A stretch of 64,000 nt of DNA from NCBI RefSeq assembly GCF_023161965.1, contig NZ_JALNTY010000002.1:124552-188551 (forward strand), read 5' to 3'. The stretch's first letter is position 1, and the number at the start of each line of letters is the position of its first letter. Below the pieces are notes generated by a model that saw nothing but the letters and a program-made list of their open reading frames with translations, ran no database searches and was not told the origin of the DNA. The stretch is from Anaerosoma tenue (GTDB lineage Bacteria; Actinomycetota; Coriobacteriia; Anaerosomatales; Anaerosomataceae). Of the stretch, positions 1 to 8,842 are shown one piece after another. Both the position numbers and the translations under genes were made by a program.

Positions 1-114
1 CACCAGCTCGATCTGCAGCTTCTCGAGTTCTCGGTTGTAGGTCTTCTTGTCGAGCTTGCCCGTGCCCTTCCCGTCGGTGGTCGCTGCACGAGACGACGTC
101 TTCTTCTTGCTCAT
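1..114 (-). CDS. ppk2: Polyphosphate kinase 2 (PPK2), N-terminal fragment cut by the window edge
   Basis: Only the first 38 residues are inside the window. They open with a Lys/Ser-rich stretch (MSKKKTSSRAA) followed by KLDKKTYNRELEKLQIELV, which resembles the conserved start of PPK2 enzymes. PPK2 transfers phosphate between polyphosphate and nucleotides. The ATG lies 2 bp downstream of the stop codon of ppk1, so the two genes are probably co-transcribed. The catalytic Walker-like motifs lie outside the window, so the family call rests on this short N-terminal signature and the polyphosphate context. Confidence 0.7.
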   Translation of the reverse strand, partial: MSKKKTSSRAATTDGKGTGKLDKKTYNRELEKLQIELV

Positions 115-116
115 CG

Positions 117-2249
117 CTACCCCTTGCCCTTGCCGCGCTTGCGCTTCTGTGGCGTGCCCTTCTTCCCCCGTTTCGGCGATACGCTCTTGCGTATCCCGAG
201 CAGGGCTTCCTGGGCGTGCACCGGCTTCCCCTCGGCAGATGCGCGCTCATACGTCCCGTCGGGCATCATGACCCGCCGCTTCACGTTGTCGGCCAGGTAC
301 ACCCCCAGGATCTCATCGCGCAGGCGCGCGACGAGCCGGGCGTCGCGCACCGGGGCCAGGACCTCCACCCTCCGGTCGAGGTTCCTCGGCATGAGGTCGG
401 CGCTGCCGATGTACACGTCGGGCTTGCCGTCGTTGCCGAACCAGTAGATCCGACTGTGCTCGAGGAACCGGCCGACGATGCTGGTGACCCGGATGTTGTC
501 GCTCACGCCGGGCACGCCAGGACGCAGACAGCACACGCCGCGCACCATGAGGTCGACGCTGACCCCCGCCTGAGACGCCTCGTAGAGCAGCACGATCATC
601 CGCTGGTCCACCAGCGAGTTCATCTTGAACACGAGCTCGCCGCGGCGGCCCGCCCGCGCGTGGTCCATCTCGCGACGGATGAGCGTCGCGACGCCCTCAC
701 GCAGATCGACCGGAGCCACGAGGAATCGCCGGTAGTGGCTGGTCCGCACGTAGCCGGTGACGAGGTTGAACAGGGCGGAGGCGTCTTCGCCCATCTTGTC
801 GTCGCAGGTGAGCAGGCCGAGGTCTGTGTAGAGCGTGGCCGTGACCGGGTTGTAGTTGCCGGTGCCGATGTGCACGTACCGGCGGATGCGGCCGCTCTCC
901 CGCCGCACCACGAGCGCCACCTTGCTGTGCGTCTTGAGGCCCACGAGTCCGTACACCACGTGCACGCCCGCCGCCTCGAGCGCTCTGGCCCACTCGATGT
1001 TGCTTTCCTCGTCGAACCGCGCCTTGAGCTCCACCAGGCAGGCGACCTCTTTGCCCTCGATCGCGGCCTCCATGAGCGCCTCGACGATCGGTGAGTTCCT
1101 TCCCACCCGGTAGAGGGTCGTCTTGATCGCGAGCACGTCGGGATCATGCGCAGCCTGCCGGATCAGCGCCACAACCGGCTCGAACGACTCGAAGGGGTGG
1201 TGCAACAGGATGTCGTGCTCCCGGATCATGGTGAAGATGTCGGTCTCGGATCCGGGCTCCACCGGCACGGTCACCGCCGGAACGAACGGAGCGTACTTGA
1301 GGTCGGGACGGTCTATCTCGGCGAGGGCGAAGAGGTCGCTCATGCCCAGCGGCGGCTCGATCGTGAGCACGTCCGCAGGGTCCATGTCGAGGTTCTCCAC
1401 CAGGATGTCCCTGATGTGGTCGGGCATCGTGGGCTCCACGGTCATCCGCACCACGGAGCCGAAGCGTCGCTGCCGGATGCCCTGCTCGATCGTCTCGAGC
1501 AGATCGTCGGCTTCGAGTTCCTGGATCACCATCTCGGCGTCGCGCGTGATGCGGAAGGGGTGCGCCTCAACCACTTCGTAGCCGGGGAACAGCGTCCCCG
1601 CGTGCGCGATGACGAGTTGCTCCAGCCACACGAACGCGTGCTGCCGGCTGTCTCCGCCGCCGTCCGAGACACGAACGAACCGGGGCAGGGCCTTCGGCAC
1701 CTTCACGCGGGCGAACCGCTCCTCGCCATCCGGCCCCTTCACCACGATGGCGATGTTCATGCTTAGGTTGGAGATATGCGGGAAGGGCCTTCCCGGATCG
1801 AACGCCAGCGGCGTGAGCACGGGGAACACGTCGGTGGCGAAGTACTCGTCGGCGACGGCGCGTTCCTGTTCATCGAGCTCGTCATAGCCGAGCATGCGTA
1901 TCCCGGCGTCGGCGAGCTCGGAAGCAAGACCCCTGAAGCACCCCCTCGCCCGGGCCAACATGCCCGGGACGCGGTCCCGTACGGCGGCAAGCTGCTCGGC
2001 CGCGGTGAGGCCGTCGTCGGAGAGTCCGCCCACACCGGCCGCCACCTGCTGCTTGAGTCCGGCGACCCGGACCATGTAGAACTCGGACATGTTGGAGCTG
2101 AAGATCGCGAGGTACTTGGCGCGCTCGAGCAGAGGGTTGGCGGTGTCCAGGGCCTCCTCCAGGACGCGCTCCTGGAAGCGGAGCAGCGCCAGTTCACGAT
2201 TGATGTACAACACCGGGTCGTCGAGCCGGGGTGTCGTGTCCTCTGCCAT
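117..2249 (-). CDS. ppk1: Polyphosphate kinase 1 (PPK1)
   Basis: The 710-residue product has the normal length for PPK1, which polymerises the gamma-phosphate of ATP into polyphosphate at the membrane. The N-terminal domain starts with the typical YINRELALLRFQERVLEEA. The two phospholipase-D-like C-terminal domains are visible, including the region YVHIGTGNYNP, whose His is the expected phosphorylated residue, and the segment SADLMPRNLDRRVEVLAPV. The C-terminus is a Lys/Arg/Gly-rich tail that is probably disordered. A strong ribosome binding site (GGAGGAAAGGGGGAGCGC) precedes the ATG. It sits with PPK2, a Ppx-like phosphatase and a CHAD protein, which together form a polyphosphate synthesis and turnover module. 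Confidence 0.95.
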   Translation of the reverse strand: MAEDTTPRLDDPVLYINRELALLRFQERVLEEALDTANPLLERAKYLAIFSSNMSEFYMVRVAGLKQQVAAGVGGLSDDGLTAAEQLAAVRDRVPGMLARARGCFRGLASELADAGIRMLGYDELDEQERAVADEYFATDVFPVLTPLAFDPGRPFPHISNLSMNIAIVVKGPDGEERFARVKVPKALPRFVRVSDGGGDSRQHAFVWLEQLVIAHAGTLFPGYEVVEAHPFRITRDAEMVIQELEADDLLETIEQGIRQRRFGSVVRMTVEPTMPDHIRDILVENLDMDPADVLTIEPPLGMSDLFALAEIDRPDLKYAPFVPAVTVPVEPGSETDIFTMIREHDILLHHPFESFEPVVALIRQAAHDPDVLAIKTTLYRVGRNSPIVEALMEAAIEGKEVACLVELKARFDEESNIEWARALEAAGVHVVYGLVGLKTHSKVALVVRRESGRIRRYVHIGTGNYNPVTATLYTDLGLLTCDDKMGEDASALFNLVTGYVRTSHYRRFLVAPVDLREGVATLIRREMDHARAGRRGELVFKMNSLVDQRMIVLLYEASQAGVSVDLMVRGVCCLRPGVPGVSDNIRVTSIVGRFLEHSRIYWFGNDGKPDVYIGSADLMPRNLDRRVEVLAPVRDARLVARLRDEILGVYLADNVKRRVMMPDGTYERASAEGKPVHAQEALLGIRKSVSPKRGKKGTPQKRKRGKGKG

Positions 2250-2339
2250 GCGCTCCCCCTTTCCTCCGCGTGAGCCCTCTTTCCAGTGTATTCCTCTTCG
2301 ACGGGTCGCGATGCGCCGCTTCGAGGTGACAGGACACGC

Positions 2340-3854
2340 CTAGCGCGACGCCTCGTCGCCGAGCACGTCCACCTTCACGTCCCAGACCCGTTCCGCGAGA
2401 TCGGCCTTGCGCGCCGCGCCGTGTACCTCGATGTCGAGCGGATGACGTCCTTCGATCCGCACGACCAGCCGGTCGCCGGCGATACAGGCCGTCACCGCGT
2501 GTACGCGCTGGCCCCGCGACCTGTCGAGCCCGTCGGCCAGGCGGAGGATGGCAGCCAATCGTGAGACGAGCGCGACCTCTCCCGGGTCGAGCGGCTCGAG
2601 CGCCTCGTGCCCGGGCTTGGGCAGCGCGCCCTTGTGGTAGCGCGCCACCGCCGCCACGACCAGCACCTCCAGAGCGCTGAAGCCGGGGATGTCGGCGTGC
2701 GCGATCAGGTGGTGGCTGTGTTTGTGGTGGTCCGCATGCGCCACGTGATAGCCCACATCGTGAAGAAGCGCCGCAGCCTCAAGCAGCGGCCGCCCCTCGG
2801 CATCGAGGTCGAGATCAGAGGCGAGGTCATCGAAGAGGCGCAGCGCCAGGTACCGCACGTGCTCGGCATGCGCGGCATCGTAACCGTATCTACGGCCGAG
2901 TTCCCGAACGGAGCGCATCCTATCAGCCACCGGCAGGACGCCGCGCTCCCGCTCGACCACCTCGAGCACGATCCCCTCACGCATCCCACGTGCGTTCACC
3001 ACGACCCCGCGAGCGCCGAGCATGCGGACGACCTCGTCGAGGACCACCGCCCCGCAGACGATGAGGTCCACGCGGCTCTGTGAGAGCCCGCTCATGCGGG
3101 TGCGCTCCCGCGCTGTGCTACGCGCGAGCACCGAGCGAAGCTCATGAAGATCCGCCGAGACGATCTCGAAGCCGTGGACGCCCGGCAGCTCAAGGTCACG
3201 TCCGGCGGCGATCATCGCGGCCAGCGTGGTGATGGTACCGCCCGATCCGGCGAGAGCACCTGTGTGCTCGGCTGGCGAGAGCTGCGTGTCGAGCGCATCA
3301 CGCACGTGCTGCGTGAGGCGCTCATGCGTATCCGCGGACATCGGGTCGCCACCGAAGCGGCCGGACAAGACCACCGCTCCGAGCGGCATGGACACGGCTC
3401 TCTCCACCTGCGTCCCGGTGGCGTGGACCACCTCCACCGACCCGCCCCCGATATCGACGACCGAAACCTCGCCGCTGAGCGCCAGACCGTCGACGGCCGA
3501 CAGCAGAGCGAGCCTGCCTTCGTGCTCACCGGTGATGACGTCGATCTCCAGCCCCGTTTCCCGCCGGACGCGATCTGCGAAGGCGGCGCCGTTCGCGGCC
3601 TCCCGAACGGCGGCGGTGGCTACCGCGCGTATGTGGGTCGCAGAACGTTCGCGGGCGAGCCGGACCATCCGGTCGAGCGCCGCCACCGCTGCGTCCATCG
3701 CTTCGTCGGAGAGCAGGCCCGTCTCATGTACGCCGCGTCCAAGTCGGGCGTATGCCTTCTCCTCATCGAGCGTCACACGCCGCCCGCCCACGGGCACGTC
3801 CACGATCATGAGCCTGATGGAGTTCGACCCGATGTCGATCGCCGCCACGCGCAT
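2340..3854 (-). CDS. Ppx/GppA phosphatase with C-terminal HD domain
   Basis: The family degrades polyphosphate from its ends or hydrolyses pppGpp. The protein starts MRVAAIDIGSNSIRLMIVDV, the first phosphate-binding loop of the ASKHA fold. A second loop, VVDIGGGSVEV, lies near residue 130. The C-terminal part carries an HD-type metal site, LLHDVGYHVAHADHHKHSHHL, as in bacterial exopolyphosphatases. The start at 3854 is chosen because it gives the exact family N-terminus and lies 2 bp after the CHAD gene stop; an upstream in-frame extension would overlap that gene and has no family resemblance. Sequence alone cannot separate polyphosphatase from pppGpp hydrolase activity. The neighbours favour polyphosphate. 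Confidence 0.9.
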   Translation of the reverse strand: MRVAAIDIGSNSIRLMIVDVPVGGRRVTLDEEKAYARLGRGVHETGLLSDEAMDAAVAALDRMVRLARERSATHIRAVATAAVREAANGAAFADRVRRETGLEIDVITGEHEGRLALLSAVDGLALSGEVSVVDIGGGSVEVVHATGTQVERAVSMPLGAVVLSGRFGGDPMSADTHERLTQHVRDALDTQLSPAEHTGALAGSGGTITTLAAMIAAGRDLELPGVHGFEIVSADLHELRSVLARSTARERTRMSGLSQSRVDLIVCGAVVLDEVVRMLGARGVVVNARGMREGIVLEVVERERGVLPVADRMRSVRELGRRYGYDAAHAEHVRYLALRLFDDLASDLDLDAEGRPLLEAAALLHDVGYHVAHADHHKHSHHLIAHADIPGFSALEVLVVAAVARYHKGALPKPGHEALEPLDPGEVALVSRLAAILRLADGLDRSRGQRVHAVTACIAGDRLVVRIEGRHPLDIEVHGAARKADLAERVWDVKVDVLGDEASR

Positions 3855-3856
3855 GA

Positions 3857-4792
3857 CTACTCGCCTCCCCCGTCGAGCGGAGCGAGCAGTGCCGTGCCGA
3901 GGTCGCTCAGGGGATGTGCTGCACACAGGTCCGCGAACCGTGCGCGGGCCGCCTCGCCCCGGGAAGCGAGGGCCCTCCGGATCCCGTCGAGGTCGTCCGG
4001 CCCGATGCCTGCGCGTGCCGATGCGCCTACAAGGCGCGGATCGGTCAGCATCGCGACGAAGACCTCGGCATCATGCATCTCACCGAGCGCATCCTGAAGA
4101 TCGCGAAGGGTGGCGTGGGGATCGTCGAACGAACCGCCGTAGCACGGTGCGAAGACCTCCACGGCGTACCTGAGCCGCTTGTACGCGATCCTCAGCGCGT
4201 GATACTGGGATGCGTCGTCGCTCTCCCTGGCGAGCTGCTGCGCCGCACTCACCGCTTCAAGCCGGACGGCGACCGCCCTGCGCGCGAACCATACGAGCGG
4301 ACGGCTCGCCTCCTTGCCCGCCGAGACACGCCGCACCGCGCGATCGAACGCTCGCCGGTCCGACGCCATGCCCCGCGTGCGCAGCCATTCCTGCAGCGGT
4401 ACGACGTCACGCTCCCGCTGCCCCAGGCTGTAGCCGATGACGAAGGCCACCGCCCTGCGGCCCCGTTCATCGAGACCCTCGCCTGCGGAGCTGACGGCGC
4501 GGATGAACACATCGGCATCCCGCACAGGGCCGAGCACGCGCGTGACAGAACGGCCACGTTTACGCCACGTGGCGAGCGCCCCGCGCTCGTAGGCGGGCGA
4601 CAACAACCGTAACGCCTCCCGGAAGCGGCGCGAGGCCACGCGGGCATCGTGCACCGCCTCCTCGTTGGCATCCGAACGGACAGCCTCCTCGAGAGCGAAC
4701 AGACGGTCCGCTTTGGCGCGCAGCAGCAGTGGAGCGGCATCGCGCAGGGGGGTGTGCGCCTCGACGCCGGGAACGCAGAAACGCCCGCTCAT
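3857..4792 (-). CDS. CHAD domain protein (polyphosphate-binding)
   Basis: CHAD proteins are alpha-helical bundles rich in conserved His/Arg/Lys residues that bind polyphosphate granules. This 311-residue product shows the repeated helical signatures VHDARVASRRFREALRLL near the start and YHALRIAYKRLRYAVEVFAP, followed by LQDALGEMHDAEVF, in the second half. The start at 4792 is preferred over an ATG 27 bp upstream because AAAGGG lies about 7 nt before it. It is the first gene of the minus-strand series CHAD, Ppx, with PPK1 and PPK2 further downstream, which supports a role at polyphosphate granules. Confidence 0.88.
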   Translation of the reverse strand: MSGRFCVPGVEAHTPLRDAAPLLLRAKADRLFALEEAVRSDANEEAVHDARVASRRFREALRLLSPAYERGALATWRKRGRSVTRVLGPVRDADVFIRAVSSAGEGLDERGRRAVAFVIGYSLGQRERDVVPLQEWLRTRGMASDRRAFDRAVRRVSAGKEASRPLVWFARRAVAVRLEAVSAAQQLARESDDASQYHALRIAYKRLRYAVEVFAPCYGGSFDDPHATLRDLQDALGEMHDAEVFVAMLTDPRLVGASARAGIGPDDLDGIRRALASRGEAARARFADLCAAHPLSDLGTALLAPLDGGGE

Positions 4793-4895
4793 GGTCCGCC
4801 CTTTCACGGCGCCGTCCATCCATCACCGAGCCTAGACCCCGCATACGCACCGGGCAAGGGAGGATGGACACGCGCGAGAGGGGTACGAACTCTAC

Positions 4896-5144
4896 GTGGA
4901 CCGCTCCGACATGGCCCGGGGGTACGTGATGACCTGCTACATGAAGCGCCTCGGTTGGCTCTTCCGGGTGCTCGATCTGGATAACGATGCGGGCAACCAG
5001 CACCGGCTCGACCGCGCTATCAAGGACCTCCTCGGCCTGCCGCCCGACGCACCGTGCGAGGATGTGGAGGCGTACCTAGACGCGCTCTCTGGCGAGGAGC
5101 GGTTCGACATGATCGACACCCTGGAGCGTGCGCTCTCCGCATGA
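4896..5144 (+). CDS. Small hypothetical protein (about 70-82 aa)
   Basis: A short open frame on the plus strand, divergent from the polyphosphate genes. The product is acidic and helical: after an N-terminal LGWLFRVLDLD it reads DAGNQHRLDRAIKDLLGLPPDA and ends DMIDTLERALSA. I do not recognise a family. The start is uncertain: GTG at 4896, ATG at 4911, ATG at 4929 (GGGGG upstream) and ATG at 4941 are all possible. Support for being real comes from the balanced protein-like composition and from a strong terminator hairpin that follows the stop at once. Confidence 0.5.
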   Translation: MDRSDMARGYVMTCYMKRLGWLFRVLDLDNDAGNQHRLDRAIKDLLGLPPDAPCEDVEAYLDALSGEERFDMIDTLERALSA

Positions 5145-5172
5145 CCCGTAGGGTATCCGTCCATCCGTGCAT

Positions 5173-5203
5173 GCGAACGGGCCGCCATCGGCGGCCCGTT
5201 CGC
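5173..5203. terminator. Bidirectional terminator hairpin
   Basis: A perfect 14-bp stem (GCGAACGGGCCGCC paired with its complement) with an ATC loop. It lies between the convergent small gene ending at 5144 and the SDR gene ending at 5230, so it can serve both. Confidence 0.75.
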
Positions 5204-5229
5204 TTACATCGCCTGTGGCTGCGAGGCTA

Positions 5230-5994
5230 TCAGGCAGCACCCCAGCCGCCGTCGACCGCGACCAACGCGCCGTTGACCATCTTGGACTCATCCGAGGCAA
5301 GGAAGAGCGCCAGGTTGGCAACGTCCATCGGCTGCAGGAACGCCGGGATGATGCCGCCATAGACACCGGCCTTCTCCGCGCCTACCGCGTTGATCTTCGA
5401 CTGATCGACGCTGGCCATGATGTTGGTGGCCACGCCACCCACGATCATTGCGTTGCAGCGGATCCCCTGCTTGGCGTAGTACCAGGCGGTATTCTTGGTG
5501 AGGCCCACGCACGCGTGCTTGGACATCGTATACACGACACCCGCCGCGCCGCCGTGCTCGCCGGCAGCCGACGCGGTGTTCACGATCGACCCGCCGCCCT
5601 TGGGCAGCATGACCTTGAGCGCCTCACGGGTGAGATAGAGCGGGCCGTACGCGTTGATGCTCATGACGCGGGGGAGGAACTCATCACTGAAATCCTCGGC
5701 TCCCGCGAAGTTGTCCATCACGCCCGCGTTGTTGCACAGGACGTCAAGCGTCCCGAACGAGTCCACGGCCGTCTGCACGATCTTGGCGCAGTCCTCGGGC
5801 TTGGACACGTCACCCTGTACGCCGACGATCTCGCCGCCCGCGTCCTTGACCTCGGCCACGACCTCATCAAGCGTCGTCTGGTTCCACTCGGCGGCGACGA
5901 CCTTGGCGCCCTCGCCGGCGAACAGGTTCGCCATGGCGCGGCCCATACCGGAACCCGCGCCGGTGATCACAGCCACTTTTCCTTCGAGTCTCAT
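5230..5994 (-). CDS. SDR family NAD(P)-dependent oxidoreductase
   Basis: A classical short-chain dehydrogenase of 254 residues. It has the Rossmann cofactor motif TGAGSGMG near residue 12, the NNAG motif near residue 88, and the catalytic Ser (NTASAAG) and Tyr-Lys pair (YTMSK) in the expected spacing. It ends in the family signature VNGALVAVDGGWGAA. The substrate cannot be read from sequence; alcohol/ketone or 3-oxoacyl substrates are all possible. The ATG has a GGGGAAGGGG-rich leader. About 54-72 bp upstream of the ATG is an imperfect inverted repeat of the GTAAC/GTTAC type that may bind a regulator. Confidence 0.9.
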   Translation of the reverse strand: MRLEGKVAVITGAGSGMGRAMANLFAGEGAKVVAAEWNQTTLDEVVAEVKDAGGEIVGVQGDVSKPEDCAKIVQTAVDSFGTLDVLCNNAGVMDNFAGAEDFSDEFLPRVMSINAYGPLYLTREALKVMLPKGGGSIVNTASAAGEHGGAAGVVYTMSKHACVGLTKNTAWYYAKQGIRCNAMIVGGVATNIMASVDQSKINAVGAEKAGVYGGIIPAFLQPMDVANLALFLASDESKMVNGALVAVDGGWGAA

Positions 5995-6047
5995 ACCATG
6001 CCCCTTCCCCGGCCGGAAGCACGATGACGTCCTCCCAGCCCCTCAGA

Positions 6048-6066
6048 TTAGTAACAAACGTTACAA
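6048..6066. promoter_or_regulatory. Possible operator upstream of the SDR gene
   Basis: On the minus strand the sequence is TTGTAACGTTTGTTACTAA, with GTAAC/GTTAC half sites separated by 4 bp. It lies in the AT-richer gap upstream of the SDR start. The left half (TTGTAACG) is the same 8 bases as the half-site of the palindrome before hydB, but the spacing differs by one base. The site is seen directly; the regulatory role is inferred. Confidence 0.3.
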
Positions 6067-6154
6067 TACAAGAGTCACCGCGTATGTCAACGCACCACCC
6101 CCTCCGGACAGCGGGTATGTACCCCGAAACCGCAGATGACGGATAGGAGGGGCC

Positions 6155-6511
6155 ATGGATTGGGCGCTCGCCCCGGCGATCGGAGGGGCGGCCATCATGA
6201 TGCTGTTCGGCTTAGCCGCCGCGGTGCGACCGGGGGCCCTGGCGCGGGTGGGCGTCTCCGCGTCCTCCCCGCTGGGCACGTCGGAGATCCGCGCTGTGTT
6301 CGGCGGCATGTTCATCGCCCTGGGCGTCGGCTGCCTGGTCACACGAGAGCCGATCGTGTTCGCCGTGGTGGGAGCCGCGTGGTTGGCCGATGTGGTGGTA
6401 CGGGCCGTCTCGGTGTTCCTCGACGGGGTGCCCATCCGGGAGGCCATAACCGTCCTGGCGATCGGGTCCTTGCTGGGCGCCGCTATCCTCAGCGGCTACT
6501 GGGCCGCCTGA
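6155..6511 (+). CDS. Small four-helix membrane protein (DUF4345-like)
   Basis: The 118-residue product is almost entirely hydrophobic, with about four transmembrane helices (WALAPAIGGAAIMMLFGLAA, EIRAVFGGMFIALGVGCLV, IVFAVVGAAWLADVVVRAV, AITVLAIGSLLGAAILSG). The pattern of a helix followed by RAVFGGMFIALG resembles DUF4345 proteins, whose function is unknown. A very good ribosome binding site (AGGAGGGG) precedes the ATG. The 3' end overlaps the convergent gene at 6496 by 16 bp. Confidence 0.7.
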   Translation: MDWALAPAIGGAAIMMLFGLAAAVRPGALARVGVSASSPLGTSEIRAVFGGMFIALGVGCLVTREPIVFAVVGAAWLADVVVRAVSVFLDGVPIREAITVLAIGSLLGAAILSGYWAA

Positions 6512-6957
6512 GGACTGCGCAAGAGCCGCTCGAGCTGTTCGATGAAGTGCTCCCGGTCCTCGTCGGTGAACTTGGAGGGGCCTCCATGGCGGCCGCCCTG
6601 CCTACGGAGCTTGGCCTGGGCGTGCCGTACGGCAAGCTCGGCATCGATGGTCGCGAGGTGGAAGATGCGCCCGCGTGGGCTCAGGGCCCCCGCACCCTTG
6701 CCGAGCGCCATGGCCGCCAGGCCGATGTCCTGCGTCACGACGGCATCCCCCGCGGCCAGACGCTCCACCACCGCGAAGTCGGCGGCGTCGCGACCGCCGC
6801 TCACCTGCACCGCCTCGACTCCGCGGCGCGAGGCGTACCGGTCGAGGTTCTGAGTCGAGTTGGCCACCACGACCGCGCTCCAGCCATGCTCGCGCGCCAC
6901 CTGGATCGCTTCACGGGTGACCGGGCAGGCGTCGGCGTCTATGAAGAGGGTGGGCAC
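6496..6957 (-). CDS. YaiI/YqxD (UPF0178, DUF188) family protein
   Basis: A 153-residue protein with the family hallmark at the start, LFIDADACPVTREAI, and a later VVTQDIGLAAMAL segment. These form a PIN-like nuclease fold with an acidic site. The cellular role of this widespread family is not established. The C-terminal RRQGGRHGGPSKFTDEDREHF is also typical. The start codon is GTG. It is convergent with the small membrane protein, overlapping by 16 bp, and lies just downstream of the citrate synthase gene. Confidence 0.88.
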   Translation of the reverse strand: MPTLFIDADACPVTREAIQVAREHGWSAVVVANSTQNLDRYASRRGVEAVQVSGGRDAADFAVVERLAAGDAVVTQDIGLAAMALGKGAGALSPRGRIFHLATIDAELAVRHAQAKLRRQGGRHGGPSKFTDEDREHFIEQLERLLRSPQAAQ

Positions 6958-6981
6958 CCTACGAGTCTCCGATCCGCTGGC

Positions 6982-8370
6982 CTATCGTTCTTCGAGCGAC
7001 CGGTACTCCCGGCGACCCGCCACGCTCTTGTACGCGGGGCGGATGATCTTGCCCCGGTTGGCGATCTCCTCGATCCGGTGCGCGCACCACCCCACGGTAC
7101 GGGCGCAGGCGAAGAGCGGCGTGTACAGCTCCTCCGGGATGTCGAGCATCCGGTACACGTAGCCTGAGTAGAAGTCCACGTTGGCGCTCACGCCCTTGTA
7201 GACGGTGCGCCGCTTCTCGATAGCGCGCGGCGCGATCTGCTCGACCTTCGTGAGCAGGTCGTACTCCTCGGCAAGGCCCTTGGCCTCGGCAAGCTGACGC
7301 GCGTAGTCGCGCAGGATGATCGTTCGGGGGTCCGACACCGAGTAGACCGGGTGGCCCATGCCGTAAATGAGACCCGACCGATCGAACGCCTTCCTGTCGA
7401 GGATCCGGAGCAGGTACTCCTCGATCTCCTCGTCATCGTCCCAGTCGTCAACGGTGGTGCGAAGGTCGTCGAACATGCGGACCATCTTGATGTTGGCGCC
7501 ACCGTGCCGGGGACCTTTCAGGGAGCCGAGGGACGCCGCTATCGTCGCGTAGGTGTCGGTGCCTGTGGATGAGACCACGTGCGCGGTGAACGACGAGTTG
7601 TTCCCTCCGCCGTGCTCGGCATGCAGCACGAGCGCCAGATCGAGCACCCGCGCCTCGAGGGCGGTGTACCGGGTGTTCCGTCGCAGCATGTGCAGGATGT
7701 TCTCCGCCGTACCGAGCTCTGGGTTCGGCCGGTGGATCACCAGGCTGTCGTTGAGGTACTGGTCGACGTACGCCTGGAACGCGTAGACCGCCATCAAGGG
7801 CGTGGCGGCGATCACGTCCAGGCTCTGGCGGAGCAGCGCCGGCATCGAGATGTCATCGGGGTCGATGTCACGCGTGTACAGCGCGAGGATGCCGCGCGAC
7901 ATGGCGTTCATGATGTCGCGGCTCGGCATCCGGAGCACCGCGTCGTGGATGAAGTGCCGCGGCAGGTTCCTCCGCTCGGCGAGCTGGCTCTCGAAGCGCC
8001 GCAGCTCCTCGGCGTTCGGCAGCTCCCCGAAGAGGACGAGATAGGCCGTCTCCTCGAATCCGAGCCGCCCCTCATCGAGGAAGCCGTGCACGAGGTCATC
8101 GATGCTAATGCCGCGGTAGATGAGTTCGCCGGGAATCGGGACGTATGTGTCGCCTTCCGCAGATGAGCCCACAACGTCGCCGATCTGCGTGAGGCCTGCG
8201 ATGACACCCTTGCCCGAGACGTGCCGGAGACCCCGCTTCACGTCGTACTGCGAGTACTGGTCCGCCTCCACGATGCTGCTGTCGTGGGCCATGCGGCTCC
8301 ATCGCTGCAGCATGTCTTCGGTGGTCTCTCGACTGGTGGGGCGGGTCGTCTCCGGAGCGGGCTCGGCCAT
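6982..8370 (-). CDS. gltA: Citrate synthase (citrate/2-methylcitrate synthase family)
   Basis: Condenses oxaloacetate with acetyl-CoA, or propionyl-CoA in some relatives. At 462 residues it is longer than the typical enzyme of about 380 residues. The first 60 residues are the extension seen in the clostridial/actinobacterial subgroup. Active-site motifs are present: LVLHAEHGGGNNSSF and GPRHGGAN around the first conserved His residues, YGMGHPVYSVSDPR with the second catalytic His, and the acidic residue in ANVDFYSGYVY. The ATG follows GAGGAGATACC. The protein may feed glutamate synthesis or an incomplete TCA cycle. Discrimination from methylcitrate synthase needs phylogeny or assay. Confidence 0.9.
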   Translation of the reverse strand: MAEPAPETTRPTSRETTEDMLQRWSRMAHDSSIVEADQYSQYDVKRGLRHVSGKGVIAGLTQIGDVVGSSAEGDTYVPIPGELIYRGISIDDLVHGFLDEGRLGFEETAYLVLFGELPNAEELRRFESQLAERRNLPRHFIHDAVLRMPSRDIMNAMSRGILALYTRDIDPDDISMPALLRQSLDVIAATPLMAVYAFQAYVDQYLNDSLVIHRPNPELGTAENILHMLRRNTRYTALEARVLDLALVLHAEHGGGNNSSFTAHVVSSTGTDTYATIAASLGSLKGPRHGGANIKMVRMFDDLRTTVDDWDDDEEIEEYLLRILDRKAFDRSGLIYGMGHPVYSVSDPRTIILRDYARQLAEAKGLAEEYDLLTKVEQIAPRAIEKRRTVYKGVSANVDFYSGYVYRMLDIPEELYTPLFACARTVGWCAHRIEEIANRGKIIRPAYKSVAGRREYRSLEER

Positions 8371-8595
8371 GGTATCTCCTCTTCATCCGTCCTGCATCGG
8401 ACGGCGGTTTGGTCATCAGATGTCCGCGCCGGGTGTTCCCACCGGCCGGAGCAGGGATCGCGACGCGTGAAATCCGTGGACGACAGCGGTCGCGTTGCTC
8501 GTCTCGCAGACATTGTACCCGATGGATACGACCTTCCGGTGCACTCCGCCTGGAGGAGCGGCGGAAGCCGAAGCCGGATGGGCCACCTACGCGAA

Positions 8596-8615
8596 AGCCG
8601 CCCTCAAGGACGGCT
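8596..8615 (-). terminator. Terminator downstream of tRNA-Asp
   Basis: An 8-bp stem (AGCCGTCC with GGGCGGCT, one G-U pair) and a TTGA loop, 12 nt after the tRNA-Asp 3' end on the minus strand, followed by TTCGCG. Confidence 0.5.
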
Positions 8616-8627
8616 CGGGAGATCATG

Positions 8628-8705
8628 TGGCGGGAGTGACGGGGCTCGAACCCGCGACCTCCGGCTTGACAGGCCGGCGCTCTAACCAGACTGAGCTACA
8701 CCCCC
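8628..8705 (-). tRNA. tRNA-Asp (anticodon GTC)
   Basis: Read on the minus strand, a complete cloverleaf is visible: acceptor GGGGGTG paired with CACTCCC (one G-U pair), TAGCTCAG D-arm, anticodon loop CTGTCAA flanked by a CCGGC/GCCGG-type stem, T-loop GTTCGAGC, discriminator G and encoded CCA. The anticodon GTC reads aspartate codons. Confidence 0.95.
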
Positions 8706-8842
8706 GCATGGGGCGTCCGCCCTGGGCGGACAGCATACGGATTCTATCTGCCGAGAACCCCGTTGTCCATACGTCGCACGAATTGGGAAGGCACGGACGG
8801 GGCGGAAACCGATATCCTGGGGAGCGTGGGAAGGAGACGACC

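Noticed and set aside
2286..2564. Plus-strand frame near the PPK1/Ppx junction
   Set aside because: Antisense to the 3' end of the Ppx gene; no signals.
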